A stretch of DNA of 64,000 nucleotides from Pseudocolwellia sp. AS88 (GCF_030551755.1 NZ_JAUPEC010000006.1:62001-126000); one strand, 5' to 3'; positions 17,051-26,272 are shown, counted from the first letter of the stretch. Numbers and translations: made by a program. The notes: generated from the letters alone by a model not told the origin.

Positions 17051-17344
17051 TTAAATCCCCTTATTGTTTTATATGTTTTATGTATTTTATGTTTACTTTT
17101 GTTATTGTCTAAATGACAATTACATTTTTAGCACATTATATTCAATATGACAATAAGGCGCGATAACTAAAGTTTAATTTATAATTCGAAATATTTATTT
17201 ACAATATAGTATATATTAACGTTAATATGTTAGCGTTAACATTGTTTTGGTAGCATCATGCCAAACATTATTAACAATGTTTTTTGAATTTGCGGTACTT
17301 ATGAAAACAAAAGTTAAATTTAATAATAAAAAACAGGTTGAATT
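17051..17344. promoter_or_regulatory. Divergent promoter region with two adjacent palindromes
   Basis: It serves both the receptor (reverse) and the halogenase operon (forward). ATTAACGTTAAT at 17215-17226 is a perfect 12-bp palindrome with central CG, and GTTAGCGTTAAC at 17229-17240 is a near copy 14 bp downstream, the shape of LacI-family operators. AACATT / AATGTT at 17265-17282 is another inverted repeat closer to the halogenase start. No LacI-type regulator is encoded in the window. Confidence 0.5.
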
Positions 17345-18856
17345 ATGCACTTATGTATAGTGGGAGGAGGCTCTGCTGGATGGATGACCGCGGCTGCACT
17401 TGCAAAGAAGTTTTCAAGGCAGAAAGTTCAAATTACCCTAGTTGAATCAGAAGAAATTGGTACGGTTGGAGTTGGTGAAGCTACCTTGCCACATATAAGG
17501 TTTTTCAATCAAACTTTAGGTATAGATGAGCGTGATTTTATGCGCAAAACCAAAGCTACATTTAAACTAGGCATCGAATTTGTTAATTGGGGAAGCAAAG
17601 GGCAGAGTTATATTCATCCTTTTGGTGATTTTGGCGAAAAAATAAATTCAGTCGACTTTTATCAGTATTGGTTATTAGCTCAAAAAAATAATGACATTGG
17701 TAATTTAGAGGATTACGCCTTTGGTATTGCCGCCGCAAAAGCGAATAAATTCAATATACCTGAGCTGGGAGCACCCGATTTAAAAAACTCTTTTGGTTAT
17801 GCCTACCAATTTGACTCAAGCCTGTATGCGAAATACCTACGCGAATTTTCATGCAAACTTGGGGTTAATAGAATAGAAGGTAAAATCGTTAACACCTCGT
17901 TAAATGGAGAAAATGGCAATATTTCAGAGATAACGCTGGAGAATGGACAACGTATTAGCGCTGATCTATTTGTTGATTGTTCAGGTTTTAGAGGTTTACT
18001 GATTGAGCAGAGTTTAAAGTCGGGCTACCAAGATTGGTCTAATTGGTTGCCATGTGACCGAGCTATTGCTGTACCTTGTGAACGTACAGAAGAGTTAAAT
18101 CCTTTTACCCGTTCAACAGCTCAAGAAGCGGGTTGGATATGGCGAATTCCGTTACAGCATCGTACTGGAAATGGTCATGTGTATTGCAGCAATTTTATTA
18201 GCGACGATGCAGCGCAAAACTCACTTTTAGAGCAATTAGACGGTAAAGTGTTGGCGGAACCTCGCAAACTAAGGTTTAAAACAGGCCGCAGAAATCACTT
18301 TTGGAAAAACAATGTTATTGCTATTGGATTGTCGGCAGGCTTTTTAGAGCCACTCGAATCAACATCCATTCATTTAATTCAAGAAGGGATTACTAAGTTA
18401 ATTGAGCTATTCCCAGCGTGTGATGATCAACAAAACTCCTCAAATATACTGACAATAAATGCACTAGATATTAAAGAATATAACACTCAGATGAGCTTAG
18501 AATATGAACGTATTCGAGATTTCCTGTTATTACACTATGTTGCAAATGACCGAAGTGATAGCCCTATGTGGGCATATTTTAAAAATATGACACTACCCGA
18601 TAGTCTGCAAGAAAAACTAGATTTGTGGATGCATCGTGCCTACATTCAACGTTATGAAATAGGCGCATTTTTACCTCCAAGTTGGGTTGCTGTTTTGCTT
18701 GGACAAAACTTGATGCCTCATAATGTTTATCCTAGAGTACAAGCGTTTGGTGCTGATCATATACGCTCTAAAGCAAATGCGATGCGCGAAGATATCAAGC
18801 TAGGTTTAGATCAGGCTCAAGAACATCAAGCCTTTTTGAATCGCTATTTATCATAA
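17345..18856 (+). CDS. Flavin-dependent tryptophan-halogenase-family protein 1
   Basis: 503 residues, close to PrnA (538). The FAD-binding GxGxxG site is 'LCIVGGGSAGWMTAAAL'. 'VESEEIGTVGVGEATLPHI' is the halogenase signature. A lysine (K74, 'ATFKLGIEFVNWG') sits where PrnA has K79, the residue that carries or guides HOCl. The 'WIWRIP' motif (264-269) separates halogenases from monooxygenases, and 'FLEPLEST' (E338) supplies the glutamate matching PrnA E346. FADH2 must come from a separate flavin reductase, and none is encoded nearby. It is the first gene of a four-gene operon. The true substrate of these receptor-linked halogenases is not established and need not be tryptophan. Confidence 0.93.
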   Translation: MHLCIVGGGSAGWMTAAALAKKFSRQKVQITLVESEEIGTVGVGEATLPHIRFFNQTLGIDERDFMRKTKATFKLGIEFVNWGSKGQSYIHPFGDFGEKINSVDFYQYWLLAQKNNDIGNLEDYAFGIAAAKANKFNIPELGAPDLKNSFGYAYQFDSSLYAKYLREFSCKLGVNRIEGKIVNTSLNGENGNISEITLENGQRISADLFVDCSGFRGLLIEQSLKSGYQDWSNWLPCDRAIAVPCERTEELNPFTRSTAQEAGWIWRIPLQHRTGNGHVYCSNFISDDAAQNSLLEQLDGKVLAEPRKLRFKTGRRNHFWKNNVIAIGLSAGFLEPLESTSIHLIQEGITKLIELFPACDDQQNSSNILTINALDIKEYNTQMSLEYERIRDFLLLHYVANDRSDSPMWAYFKNMTLPDSLQEKLDLWMHRAYIQRYEIGAFLPPSWVAVLLGQNLMPHNVYPRVQAFGADHIRSKANAMREDIKLGLDQAQEHQAFLNRYLS

Positions 18857-18887
18857 CTTTGCCGAAGTATCGTAAGGAATATTGTAA

Positions 18888-20402
18888 ATGAATAAAAATG
18901 AAGTGCCGAAGGCCAACCCCGATAATATATCGAATTCAAAGAAACTAGATATAGTGATATATGGTCATAGTATTGCTGCTTTCATGTCGGCTTTGGCAAT
19001 AGATAACTCACTTGCTGATCAAGTGTCGCTTTCACTTATATTACCTGCTGAACAGACACACAGCGATATATTATATGGTGGTACAAGTTCTCCTGATGCT
19101 TATAATTTTCATTTGGCCATGGGGATTTCTGAACCAGAGTTATTTCAACAAACTCATTCCAGTTTTTCGTTTGGCACTCATTATAAAAATTGGAGTGGAG
19201 AAGAGTTTGATTGGGTACAAGCCTTTAGTTTGCCATTTACCTTGGAATACGGCGTCAACTTTCATCAGGTTTTGTTAAAACACCAACAAGACTTGCAAGC
19301 ATACTTAGTAGGCGCTCAATCTGTTTTACATGACAAGTTTGCTCATCCACCTCAGAATCAACCAGCATCGCCATTGTCTAGGGCTGAATATAGCTATAAT
19401 TTTGATTATCAAGATTACGCTCGGTTTCTACTAAATAAGCTTAAGCAGAAAAAAATAAAACTGATTCAGTCAGATGTTTTAGCAGCCAAGGTTGAAGATG
19501 AACATATTACTAGCCTGCAACTAAATGATAACTCGTGCATTAGCGCAGACTTATTTATTGACTGTTCAGGCGCTAATGCTAAATTAATGAGCGCTTTGGG
19601 CTCGAAGAAACAAGTACATTCGCAAATAAATCTTTCGTTATTAACTAACGAAAATGACACACAGATGAAACCCTGTAATCGAGTGTCAGGAGATATTAAT
19701 GCTTGGCAGTCGACTCTTTATTTACAAAACTCTAGTCAGGTATTTCAAGCTGTAAGTACAGAATCTACTTCTGTAGAAAATAAATGTTCTGCTAACAGCC
19801 TTGTATCAATAAGCGCTGAGGTTGGCGAACAAGAACAAGCTTGGGTTGGTAATTGTGTTGCTATTAGCCTGAGTGCCGCTGTACTTGAGCCATTTTCCAA
19901 TGCGCCGTTCAGATTACTTAAGCTTGATGTTGAGCGCCTCTTAGAGCTAATTCCTTTCTCGAATAATATGGCTATGGAACAAAAAGAGTACAATCGGCGC
20001 TATCGTTCAGACGTTCAACACGCCAAACTATTTAACTTGGCATTGACGGATACAAGGCATCTTTTGCGACATGATCACGCCACACAAAATCAGATTGCCG
20101 CTAGTGATCTTGATAACGACATACGAGCATTACTTGATAGAAAATTAGAGCAATATTTGCACCGAGGATTAATGGTTACCTATGACTTTGAACCTTTCAA
20201 TACGGAAGATTGGATAATACTTCACTTTGGTATGCAGCGTGTTCCAAAACGCCTCAATAGTTTATGCGACAACATCGACAATCCCAATGTTAAACAACAT
20301 TTATTACATACAAAAAATGCAATAGCAGCCATTGTGCCCAAAATGCCAAGCTGTTCACTATATACAGAAAAGTTTTTGAATTATTTAAAGAGGCAATCAT
20401 GA
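18888..20402 (+). CDS. Degenerate halogenase paralogue lacking FAD and catalytic motifs
   Basis: 504 residues, the length of its neighbours, and clearly related ('ISADLFIDCSGANAKLM', 'VAISLSAAVLEPF', 'EYNRRYRSDVQHAKLFNLAL'). Every diagnostic site is changed. The dinucleotide loop reads 'IVIYGHSIAAFMSAL' in place of GxGxxG, the lysine region is 'SSFSFGTHYKNW', the WxWxIP segment is 'INAWQSTLYLQ', and PLEST has become 'EPFSNAP'. The frame is intact over 1.5 kb, starts from a good AAGGA site and overlaps the next gene by 4 bp (ATGA), so it is not simply decaying. A structural or partner role inside a halogenase complex is an inference. Confidence 0.85.
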   Translation: MNKNEVPKANPDNISNSKKLDIVIYGHSIAAFMSALAIDNSLADQVSLSLILPAEQTHSDILYGGTSSPDAYNFHLAMGISEPELFQQTHSSFSFGTHYKNWSGEEFDWVQAFSLPFTLEYGVNFHQVLLKHQQDLQAYLVGAQSVLHDKFAHPPQNQPASPLSRAEYSYNFDYQDYARFLLNKLKQKKIKLIQSDVLAAKVEDEHITSLQLNDNSCISADLFIDCSGANAKLMSALGSKKQVHSQINLSLLTNENDTQMKPCNRVSGDINAWQSTLYLQNSSQVFQAVSTESTSVENKCSANSLVSISAEVGEQEQAWVGNCVAISLSAAVLEPFSNAPFRLLKLDVERLLELIPFSNNMAMEQKEYNRRYRSDVQHAKLFNLALTDTRHLLRHDHATQNQIAASDLDNDIRALLDRKLEQYLHRGLMVTYDFEPFNTEDWIILHFGMQRVPKRLNSLCDNIDNPNVKQHLLHTKNAIAAIVPKMPSCSLYTEKFLNYLKRQS

Positions 20403-21916
20403 ATCAGTCATCTAGCAATCGTATCCGGAAAATCGTTATCGCTGGCGGTGGAACCGCAGGTTGGATGTCTGCAGCGGCACTAGCAAGTATGCTAAGCCCT
20501 GATAACGTGCAAATTGTGCTAGTAGAATCTGAGGAAATTGGCACGGTTGGAGTTGGTGAAGCGACTATTCCCGATATTATAAGCTTCAATCGTATGTTGG
20601 GCATTGATGAAGCTGAATTTTTAAAGGCAACCAACGGTACTTTTAAGTTGGGAATAGAGTTTAGTGACTGGGGTAAACTTGGCGACAAATACTTTCATCC
20701 ATTTGGTAACCATGGCGCAGATATGAACGGTATTGATTTCCATCAATATTGGCTGCATACAAGGCAAGCTGGCAACAGCAACAGTTTAGAAGAATACAGC
20801 ATGTGTGCAGTAGCTGCTAAAAACATGAAGTTTGCGCTACCTAACGACAATCCTCGATCGCTTTTATCACAAATTGGTTATGCCTATCATTTTGATGCTA
20901 CTGCATACGCATTATTTCTAAGAGACTACGCAGAAAAGCGTGGTGTGATACGAATAGAAGGGCGTATTGAGCAGATAGTACAAGACGAAAAAACTGAAAA
21001 TATTTCAGCGCTTGTTATGCAAAATAATCAACGTGTTGAGGGTGATTTCTTTTTTGATTGCACGGGTTTTAAAGCTAAGTTGTTAGGCGAAACACTTGGC
21101 GTACCATTTCACGATTGGTCAAAGTGGCTGCCATGCAACAGTGCTCAAGCCGTAGCAAGCGAACGCCGTGGTGAATTATTACCTTACACTAAGTCGATGG
21201 CAAAAAGCGCTGGTTGGCAATGGCGAATTCCAACTCAGCATAGAACTGGAAACGGGCATATTTATTGCGCTGACTTTATGGATGATCAGCAAGCTATCGA
21301 TGTACTTATGCAAGGACTTGATGCTCCGGCACTTTCTGATCCTCGTACCATAAGGTTTACCACTGGGTGTCGAGACAAGTTCTGGCATAAAAACTGTATG
21401 GCCATTGGCCTTTCTAGTGGGTTTTTAGAGCCTTTAGAGTCAACTTCTATTTTTCTAATACAGCAGGGAATAAGCCGCTTTATTGCGTTATATCCGTCAT
21501 TAACGCCAGCCGCAAAAGTAGTAGAAGAATACAACCGTTTAATGACACGTGAATTTAATCAAGTTAGAGATTTTATTATATTGCATTACAAAGCCACTCA
21601 ACGCACAGACAGTGAGTTTTGGCGCTATTGTAAAAACATGTCGATACCTGATTCTTTGCAACACAAAATGGAGTTATTTCAGTGTGCAGGACGAGTATTC
21701 AGAGATGATCACGAGTTATTCTCAACTTCTAGCTGGGTAGCCGTAATGACTGGGCAAAATATTTATCCTGAAACCCCAGAACCCATGTTGCTTGGTGTGC
21801 CTATACAAAATATTGAACAAAGCTTACAAAGTATGCAAAGAGCAATGCAACAAACAAGCATACAAATGCCAACACATGCCGAGTTTATAAAGAATTATGC
21901 TGGTTCTTCGATTTAA
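20399..21916 (+). CDS. Flavin-dependent tryptophan-halogenase-family protein 2
   Basis: 505 residues with all family motifs: 'IVIAGGGTAGWMSAAAL' (FAD), 'VESEEIGTVGVGEATIPDI', Lys in 'GTFKLGIEFSDWG', 'WQWRIP', and 'FLEPLESTSIFLIQ'. The start ATG overlaps the stop of the degenerate paralogue (ATGA), indicating translational coupling. Together with 17345 and 21947 it forms a set of three apparently active paralogues that differ mainly in the substrate-facing middle region. Confidence 0.93.
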   Translation: MNQSSSNRIRKIVIAGGGTAGWMSAAALASMLSPDNVQIVLVESEEIGTVGVGEATIPDIISFNRMLGIDEAEFLKATNGTFKLGIEFSDWGKLGDKYFHPFGNHGADMNGIDFHQYWLHTRQAGNSNSLEEYSMCAVAAKNMKFALPNDNPRSLLSQIGYAYHFDATAYALFLRDYAEKRGVIRIEGRIEQIVQDEKTENISALVMQNNQRVEGDFFFDCTGFKAKLLGETLGVPFHDWSKWLPCNSAQAVASERRGELLPYTKSMAKSAGWQWRIPTQHRTGNGHIYCADFMDDQQAIDVLMQGLDAPALSDPRTIRFTTGCRDKFWHKNCMAIGLSSGFLEPLESTSIFLIQQGISRFIALYPSLTPAAKVVEEYNRLMTREFNQVRDFIILHYKATQRTDSEFWRYCKNMSIPDSLQHKMELFQCAGRVFRDDHELFSTSSWVAVMTGQNIYPETPEPMLLGVPIQNIEQSLQSMQRAMQQTSIQMPTHAEFIKNYAGSSI

Positions 21917-21946
21917 ATTTAAGCAGTTAATTAAATAGGTAATTTT

Positions 21947-23446
21947 ATGCAAAGTATGGATGTTAAAAATGTTGTCATCGTTGGTGGTGGAACTGCAGGG
22001 TGGATGTCAGCAGCAGGCATGTCCAAACTACTTGGCAACAGAAAAATCAATATACGCGTCATTGAATCTGAATCGATAGGTACCGTTGGTGTCGGCGAAG
22101 CCACCGTTCCGCATATTCAATACTTTAATCGACTGTTAGGCATTGATGAAAACAGCTTTATTAAAAAAACAAATGCGACCTTTAAATACGGGATAGAGTT
22201 TGTTGATTGGCATAAACTTGGTGAATCTTATTTTCATTCATTTGGCCCTTATGGCATGGACATGGAAGGTATTCATTTTCATCATATGTGGTTACGCCAG
22301 AACAAAGCGGGAACAGCTAAACCCATCGACGAATTTAACCTACAAATTCAAGCATCTAAAGCGGGGAAATACATGCCTGCACGTCCTGAGTTGCAGGGTA
22401 GTCCATTAAGTGCACTTTCGTATGCCTTTCAATTTGATGCAGTATTATACGCGGCCTTTTTACGTGATTTTTCTGAAAATAACGGAGTGATAAGAACCGA
22501 AGGTAAAATTGTTAAGGTTACACAAGCAGAAAACACTGGCCACATTGAATCAGTTACATTGGAAAATGGCGAATGTATTAAAGGTGACTTGTTTATTGAT
22601 TGCTCTGGTTTTAAGGGCTTATTGATCGAAGAAACGTTAAAGACTGGATATGATGATTGGTCGCATTACTTGCCTTGCGACAGTGCTGTCACGCGTCTTA
22701 GCGAGCGCATGACAAAGCTTCCTCCATATACCCGAGCGACGGCTAAAACTGCAGGTTGGCAATGGCGTATTCCACTACAATCAAGAACTGGAAATGGTTA
22801 TGTATACTCAAGCCAATTTTTAAGTGACGAGGATGCAATCGAAAGCTTAAACCAAGACATTGATACTGCGGCCATCTCAGAACCTCGTCAGTTAAGGTTT
22901 AAAACAGGAATTAGAAAGCAACCGTGGAACAAAAATGTGGTTTCGATAGGCCTTTCGTCTGGTTTTTTAGAGCCTCTTGAATCAACATCTATTCACTTAA
23001 TACAAACGGCTATTGCTAGATTAATGACTAACTTCCCGGATATGTCATTTAATCAGCCCGATATTGATTATTATAATGAACGTACAAAGAATGAATATGT
23101 ACAAATCAGAGATTTCTTAATTCTACATTATAAAGCAACTACACGTGACGATAGCCCTTTCTGGAACTACGTACGCGAAATGGATATTCCAGAGTCGCTA
23201 GAGAAGCGCATCGCTATTTATAAAGAAAACGCGCGCTTATATAGTGAAGATAAAGAGTTATTTAATCACAGCAGTTGGTTTGCCGTATTTAATGGCCAAG
23301 GTATTCACCCACAACGTTATCATCCTATCGCCAATTTGTTAGAAGAAAAAGAGATGGAAAGGCGTATGACAGAAATTCATACCGTGACACAAAAATGCTT
23401 AAGCATCATGCCATCGCATGAAGATTTTTTAGCGAAGTTACCTTAG
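21947..23446 (+). CDS. Flavin-dependent tryptophan-halogenase-family protein 3
   Basis: 499 residues. Motifs intact: 'VVIVGGGTAGWMSAAGM', 'IESESIGTVGVGEATVPHI', Lys in 'ATFKYGIEFVDWH', 'WQWRIP', and 'FLEPLESTSIHLIQ'. It is the last gene of the operon, 30 bp after its neighbour. There is no hairpin directly after the stop; the nearest terminator is at 23721 inside a relict island end. Confidence 0.93.
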   Translation: MQSMDVKNVVIVGGGTAGWMSAAGMSKLLGNRKINIRVIESESIGTVGVGEATVPHIQYFNRLLGIDENSFIKKTNATFKYGIEFVDWHKLGESYFHSFGPYGMDMEGIHFHHMWLRQNKAGTAKPIDEFNLQIQASKAGKYMPARPELQGSPLSALSYAFQFDAVLYAAFLRDFSENNGVIRTEGKIVKVTQAENTGHIESVTLENGECIKGDLFIDCSGFKGLLIEETLKTGYDDWSHYLPCDSAVTRLSERMTKLPPYTRATAKTAGWQWRIPLQSRTGNGYVYSSQFLSDEDAIESLNQDIDTAAISEPRQLRFKTGIRKQPWNKNVVSIGLSSGFLEPLESTSIHLIQTAIARLMTNFPDMSFNQPDIDYYNERTKNEYVQIRDFLILHYKATTRDDSPFWNYVREMDIPESLEKRIAIYKENARLYSEDKELFNHSSWFAVFNGQGIHPQRYHPIANLLEEKEMERRMTEIHTVTQKCLSIMPSHEDFLAKLP

Positions 23447-23720
23447 TTTTTTAAATTTTGTTTCAAAGAACTTGCATCCTTATCAGGTACCTAGCGAGAA
23501 TGTTTATTTAAGATACGGTGAAAACTATATAGTTTCGAACTGAGCAACGGAAAAGTAATTACTATGCATCGTGTGAGTGGTTAGATATTAAATACTTAAT
23601 CGATAATAAAGTGAATTAATGTATTTAGAAGTACTGCAGGTTACTTGATTTGTCTGGTACCGCTTTTAGTACTACTAAAAAGATAAATCAAACCTAATAA
23701 TATTGATATTCAGCAGACAT

Positions 23721-23767
23721 AAAAAAACCAGAAGCCTTTATTACTAAAGAGTTTCTGGTTTTTTTTA
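23721..23767. terminator. Bidirectional terminator next to attL
   Basis: CCAGAA (23728-23733) pairs with TTCTGG (23753-23758), with an inner CTTTA/TAAAG extension, flanked by an A-run and a T-run. It closes the halogenase transcript and corresponds in position to the tRNA-Val terminator at the right end. Confidence 0.8.
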
Positions 23768-23775
23768 GGTTCTAA

Positions 23776-23804
23776 GAACCCTAATTTGGTGCGCTACTGG
23801 ACTC
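23776..23804. repeat. attL direct repeat of the tRNA-Val island
   Basis: GAACCCTAATTTGGTGC followed by GCTACTGGACTC repeats 44055-44085 with a 2-bp deletion. It reproduces the CCA end, acceptor strand and part of the T-arm of the tRNA-Val gene, as expected for a far att site of a tRNA-targeting island. Confidence 0.88.
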
Positions 23805-23860
23805 TTCTGTATTGCTTAATTTATTGATAAATAAGTATTTGATTGGTTCGTTTTGTTTGT

Positions 23861-23888
23861 GGTACTACTATTGGTACTACTAAAAAAG
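23861..23888. repeat. Arm-type repeat inside attL
   Basis: GGTACTACTA TT GGTACTACTAAAAAAG, two copies of GGTACTACT. The same pair occurs near the integrase at 43932-43958 in the same orientation. Likely integrase or excisionase arm sites. Confidence 0.6.
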
Positions 23889-24079
23889 AAAGTCACTTAT
23901 TTTTTTGATAAATTTTAGCTGTTTTGAAATGTTTACAAAATGAGTGATTAAAGTTTAATACATAAGTAATAAATATATTTTTATATAATAACATCAAGTT
24001 TATTAAGAGATTACCTTTTCCTATAAGGTGTTAACTGCTACAGTTTATTTTGTCTGAATTTCGTACAAAAGGATTTTTA

Positions 24080-25264
24080 ATGGCAGAGCCGTATTCACCA
24101 AAGCAATTTTTTAGAAATGTATATAATGTATTTTTGATTCAATACTTTGAAAAGAATAATATTGAGTTTCCTTTAGATCTTTATGCGATAAAGGAAAAAC
24201 AAGTTGCTGTTATCTTCGATGCCTTTTTAACTTTAGATGATGATACCCGACACAAAATTGAATCAGACTTTCAAAAAGTTCATGCTTTAGCTACCGACGC
24301 TGGTATTATTTCATTAATTGAAGAGGCCAAAGAATTTGAAAACCATAAATTTATTGATACCTTACAAGGGATTTCTGGTTTACACGCTAAAGCAATGTGG
24401 GCTTTTATCGATAGTCCAGAATATTGGCAAGGTGCGTCAATATTATATCAAACTAAGATTATCCCTTCGTCATATTGGGTTAAAATCAATGAATTACCAG
24501 CACTAGAGCAGCCTTATACATCTAAAGATGTTGAATTTTTAGCTCAAGCGATAGGTGAATATTTTTTTAATAATGAAGGACGTGGCAAGCGGTGTAAAAT
24601 TGATCACTATAAGCGGGGGAAAAATGATTACTTTTTTGCCTTTCCTGAAGATTTTGCTAAAACAGCAGTAGAGTGGCTTGATAATGACTTACAAAGTATA
24701 CCGCATCAGATGGCCTTTGAAATAGTTTTTGTATATTGTGAACACACGGCAACTTTAGATTTATATGCAAGAAAAAATGCTAAAAATATTCCTCATTTAC
24801 AAGAGCTGTTTGCTTTATATATTTTGAAAGCTAAATTAACTAACTTTACCCCCTTCGTTGAAAATAAAAGCTATGATCTTGAACCTATTTTCGAAGCAGG
24901 TTTTGAATTTAACATTCCAGATAAATCAGATGTTTATACAGTGCAAATATTATCGGCAGAAGTCACTTGTAAAAATAACCCTTCAAGCCACGTAACAGTA
25001 ACTATATCCCCAAATAAGAACAAGGATGCTGTTCGTGATAGGTTGTTAAAAATACGCACCCAAACAGAATATGTTAGTGGCGTAAAATTAAAAGTGTTTT
25101 TTAAGCCTAATGGAATGAGAACGAAACCCGCCAAAGTAGTCACAATATCAATGCCAGATAAATGTAACTTAGGCTGTAGTGACGATGATATATTAATTAG
25201 TGAAATTTTATCCGCTTCAGGTATTGAGCCGCAACCGATAAACATGAGCTTACCATGCCTGTAG
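24080..25264 (+). CDS. Unrecognised island protein A, 394 residues
   Basis: Start ATG 24080 has AAAGGA upstream; the longer TTG-initiated frame has no such support. The protein is soluble, with no signal or membrane segment. Visible segments are 'EPYSPKQFFRNVYNVFLIQYF' near the N-terminus, 'GEYFFNNEGRGKRCKIDHYKRG' in the middle, and a C-terminal basic region ('VSGVKLKVFFKPNGMRTKPA') followed by 'CNLGCSDDD'. I do not recognise a catalytic motif. It overlaps the next gene by 10 bp, so the two proteins are probably made together. Position at the att-distal end of a defence island makes a defence or regulatory role possible. Confidence 0.75.
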   Translation: MAEPYSPKQFFRNVYNVFLIQYFEKNNIEFPLDLYAIKEKQVAVIFDAFLTLDDDTRHKIESDFQKVHALATDAGIISLIEEAKEFENHKFIDTLQGISGLHAKAMWAFIDSPEYWQGASILYQTKIIPSSYWVKINELPALEQPYTSKDVEFLAQAIGEYFFNNEGRGKRCKIDHYKRGKNDYFFAFPEDFAKTAVEWLDNDLQSIPHQMAFEIVFVYCEHTATLDLYARKNAKNIPHLQELFALYILKAKLTNFTPFVENKSYDLEPIFEAGFEFNIPDKSDVYTVQILSAEVTCKNNPSSHVTVTISPNKNKDAVRDRLLKIRTQTEYVSGVKLKVFFKPNGMRTKPAKVVTISMPDKCNLGCSDDDILISEILSASGIEPQPINMSLPCL

Positions 25265-26049
25265 ATCAGGTTTTATTATTACTATTAAATTCACTTTCAC
25301 TAAAGAACCATAAACTTGTTTTAAGCTGGTTTTCGGTTAACTTATGGGAAGATCAAGCATTTAGTTTAATGCTTGATAATAAGCTGATAACGCCAGTTTC
25401 AAAAGCCAAGAGCATCCAATGCAGATATTGTGAAAAGAATTGCACCCTAGATGTTATCCCGCATTCATACCCTAATAAAACGATCTATTATGCTATTTGT
25501 GATGACCCAATAATGAATGAGCAAGTAGGACGAATGACTATTCCACCTGAGCAGCTTAACCAGTGGAAAATAAGTATTAAGCAACTTGCGGTATCTATTG
25601 CTGATTTATTGGGTTTACCTTGTGATATTAGCTATAACGCGGATCAAAGGAGCATTGTATTAGGCGCATTAAAGAGTAAGACGGCAGGGCGTAAAAGTGT
25701 TCTTTTAAATGTAGAACCTTTATCATTACTTATTAACCAAAGTGAGTTACTGATTAATGAAGTCCTATACTTTGAAAACAATAAGCTAGCGTTAGATAAA
25801 GAACAAATTGACCATGCTTTAAACCTTAAGCAATTATCTTCTGTTAAACCCTACCGCGCTAATACCGATAAAAAAGAACAACGTAAAGCTAACACTCAAG
25901 CCATGTATCAAGACTGGCAGGAGCAGGCTTTAAAGCTTCATAAACTTAATCCCACTAAGTCCAAAACGTGGCTATCACAACAAATTGCAAAAATGGCAAT
26001 AGCAAAAGGTAAAAGCCCCGAAACAATAAGAAGAAATATCAATATTTAG
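25255..26049 (+). CDS. Unrecognised island protein B, 264 residues, zinc-like cysteines
   Basis: Its ATG lies inside the end of the 24080 gene. Residues 55-80 hold 'CRYCEKNCTL' and 'YAICDDP', a possible zinc knuckle. 'QWKISIKQLAVSIADLLGL' is a predicted helical stretch. The C-terminus ('TKSKTWLSQQIAKMAIAKGK', then SPETIRRNINI) looks like a helix-turn-helix that could bind DNA. The middle ('RSIVLGALKSKTAGRKSVLL') is unassigned. Cysteines plus a C-terminal HTH suggest a DNA-sensing or regulatory partner of the 24080 product. No family is claimed. Confidence 0.75.
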   Translation: MPVDQVLLLLLNSLSLKNHKLVLSWFSVNLWEDQAFSLMLDNKLITPVSKAKSIQCRYCEKNCTLDVIPHSYPNKTIYYAICDDPIMNEQVGRMTIPPEQLNQWKISIKQLAVSIADLLGLPCDISYNADQRSIVLGALKSKTAGRKSVLLNVEPLSLLINQSELLINEVLYFENNKLALDKEQIDHALNLKQLSSVKPYRANTDKKEQRKANTQAMYQDWQEQALKLHKLNPTKSKTWLSQQIAKMAIAKGKSPETIRRNINI

Positions 26050-26272
26050 CATAAAGTTGGGGGCAAACTTTGCGCCCAAAATACCTATCCTAACCTGTTG
26101 TTTTTAATAAGCTTAAAAACACACCTCAATTAAAGTGATATTTTTTAAACTCCCTTACCTGAATAATATCAATGAGTTAACGTGAGTTACTTACGTTGGT
26201 ACATATCTTTTATCGCCCAAATCGCACACTTAATCTTTTAGCCGTTCCTACAAACTACTAAGAGATTTAAAT

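Larger units (their letters stand above)
23656..23804. mobile_element. Relict integrase-proximal end of an earlier island
   Basis: The order 'TGGTAC ... GTACTACTAAAAAG', then GACATAAAAAAACC, a terminator hairpin and the att core is the same as at 43931-44085, where the live integrase end meets the tRNA. The 28-bp arm segment matches at 23 positions, and the distance from arm to att is 94 bp here against 97 bp there. This places a second island end, without its integrase, directly left of attL. A tandem insertion followed by deletion is the simplest reading. Confidence 0.6.
23447..24079. other. Island left junction: relict island end, terminator, attL, arm repeats
   Basis: No gene in these 633 bp. 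From left to right: about 200 bp of featureless AT-rich DNA; a relict of an island's integrase-proximal end (23656-23804) with a terminator and the left att; then paired GGTACTACT repeats (23861-23888); then leader sequence for the 24080 gene. Confidence 0.7.

Noticed and set aside
11436-23767. Similar CCAGAAG hairpins at 11442 and 23728 as a dispersed repeat element
   Set aside because: Both are ordinary terminators with A and T runs; the similarity is limited to the stem.
24050-24079. Longer start (TTG) for the 394-residue island protein
   Set aside because: ATG 24080 has a good AAAGGA site; the TTG has none.
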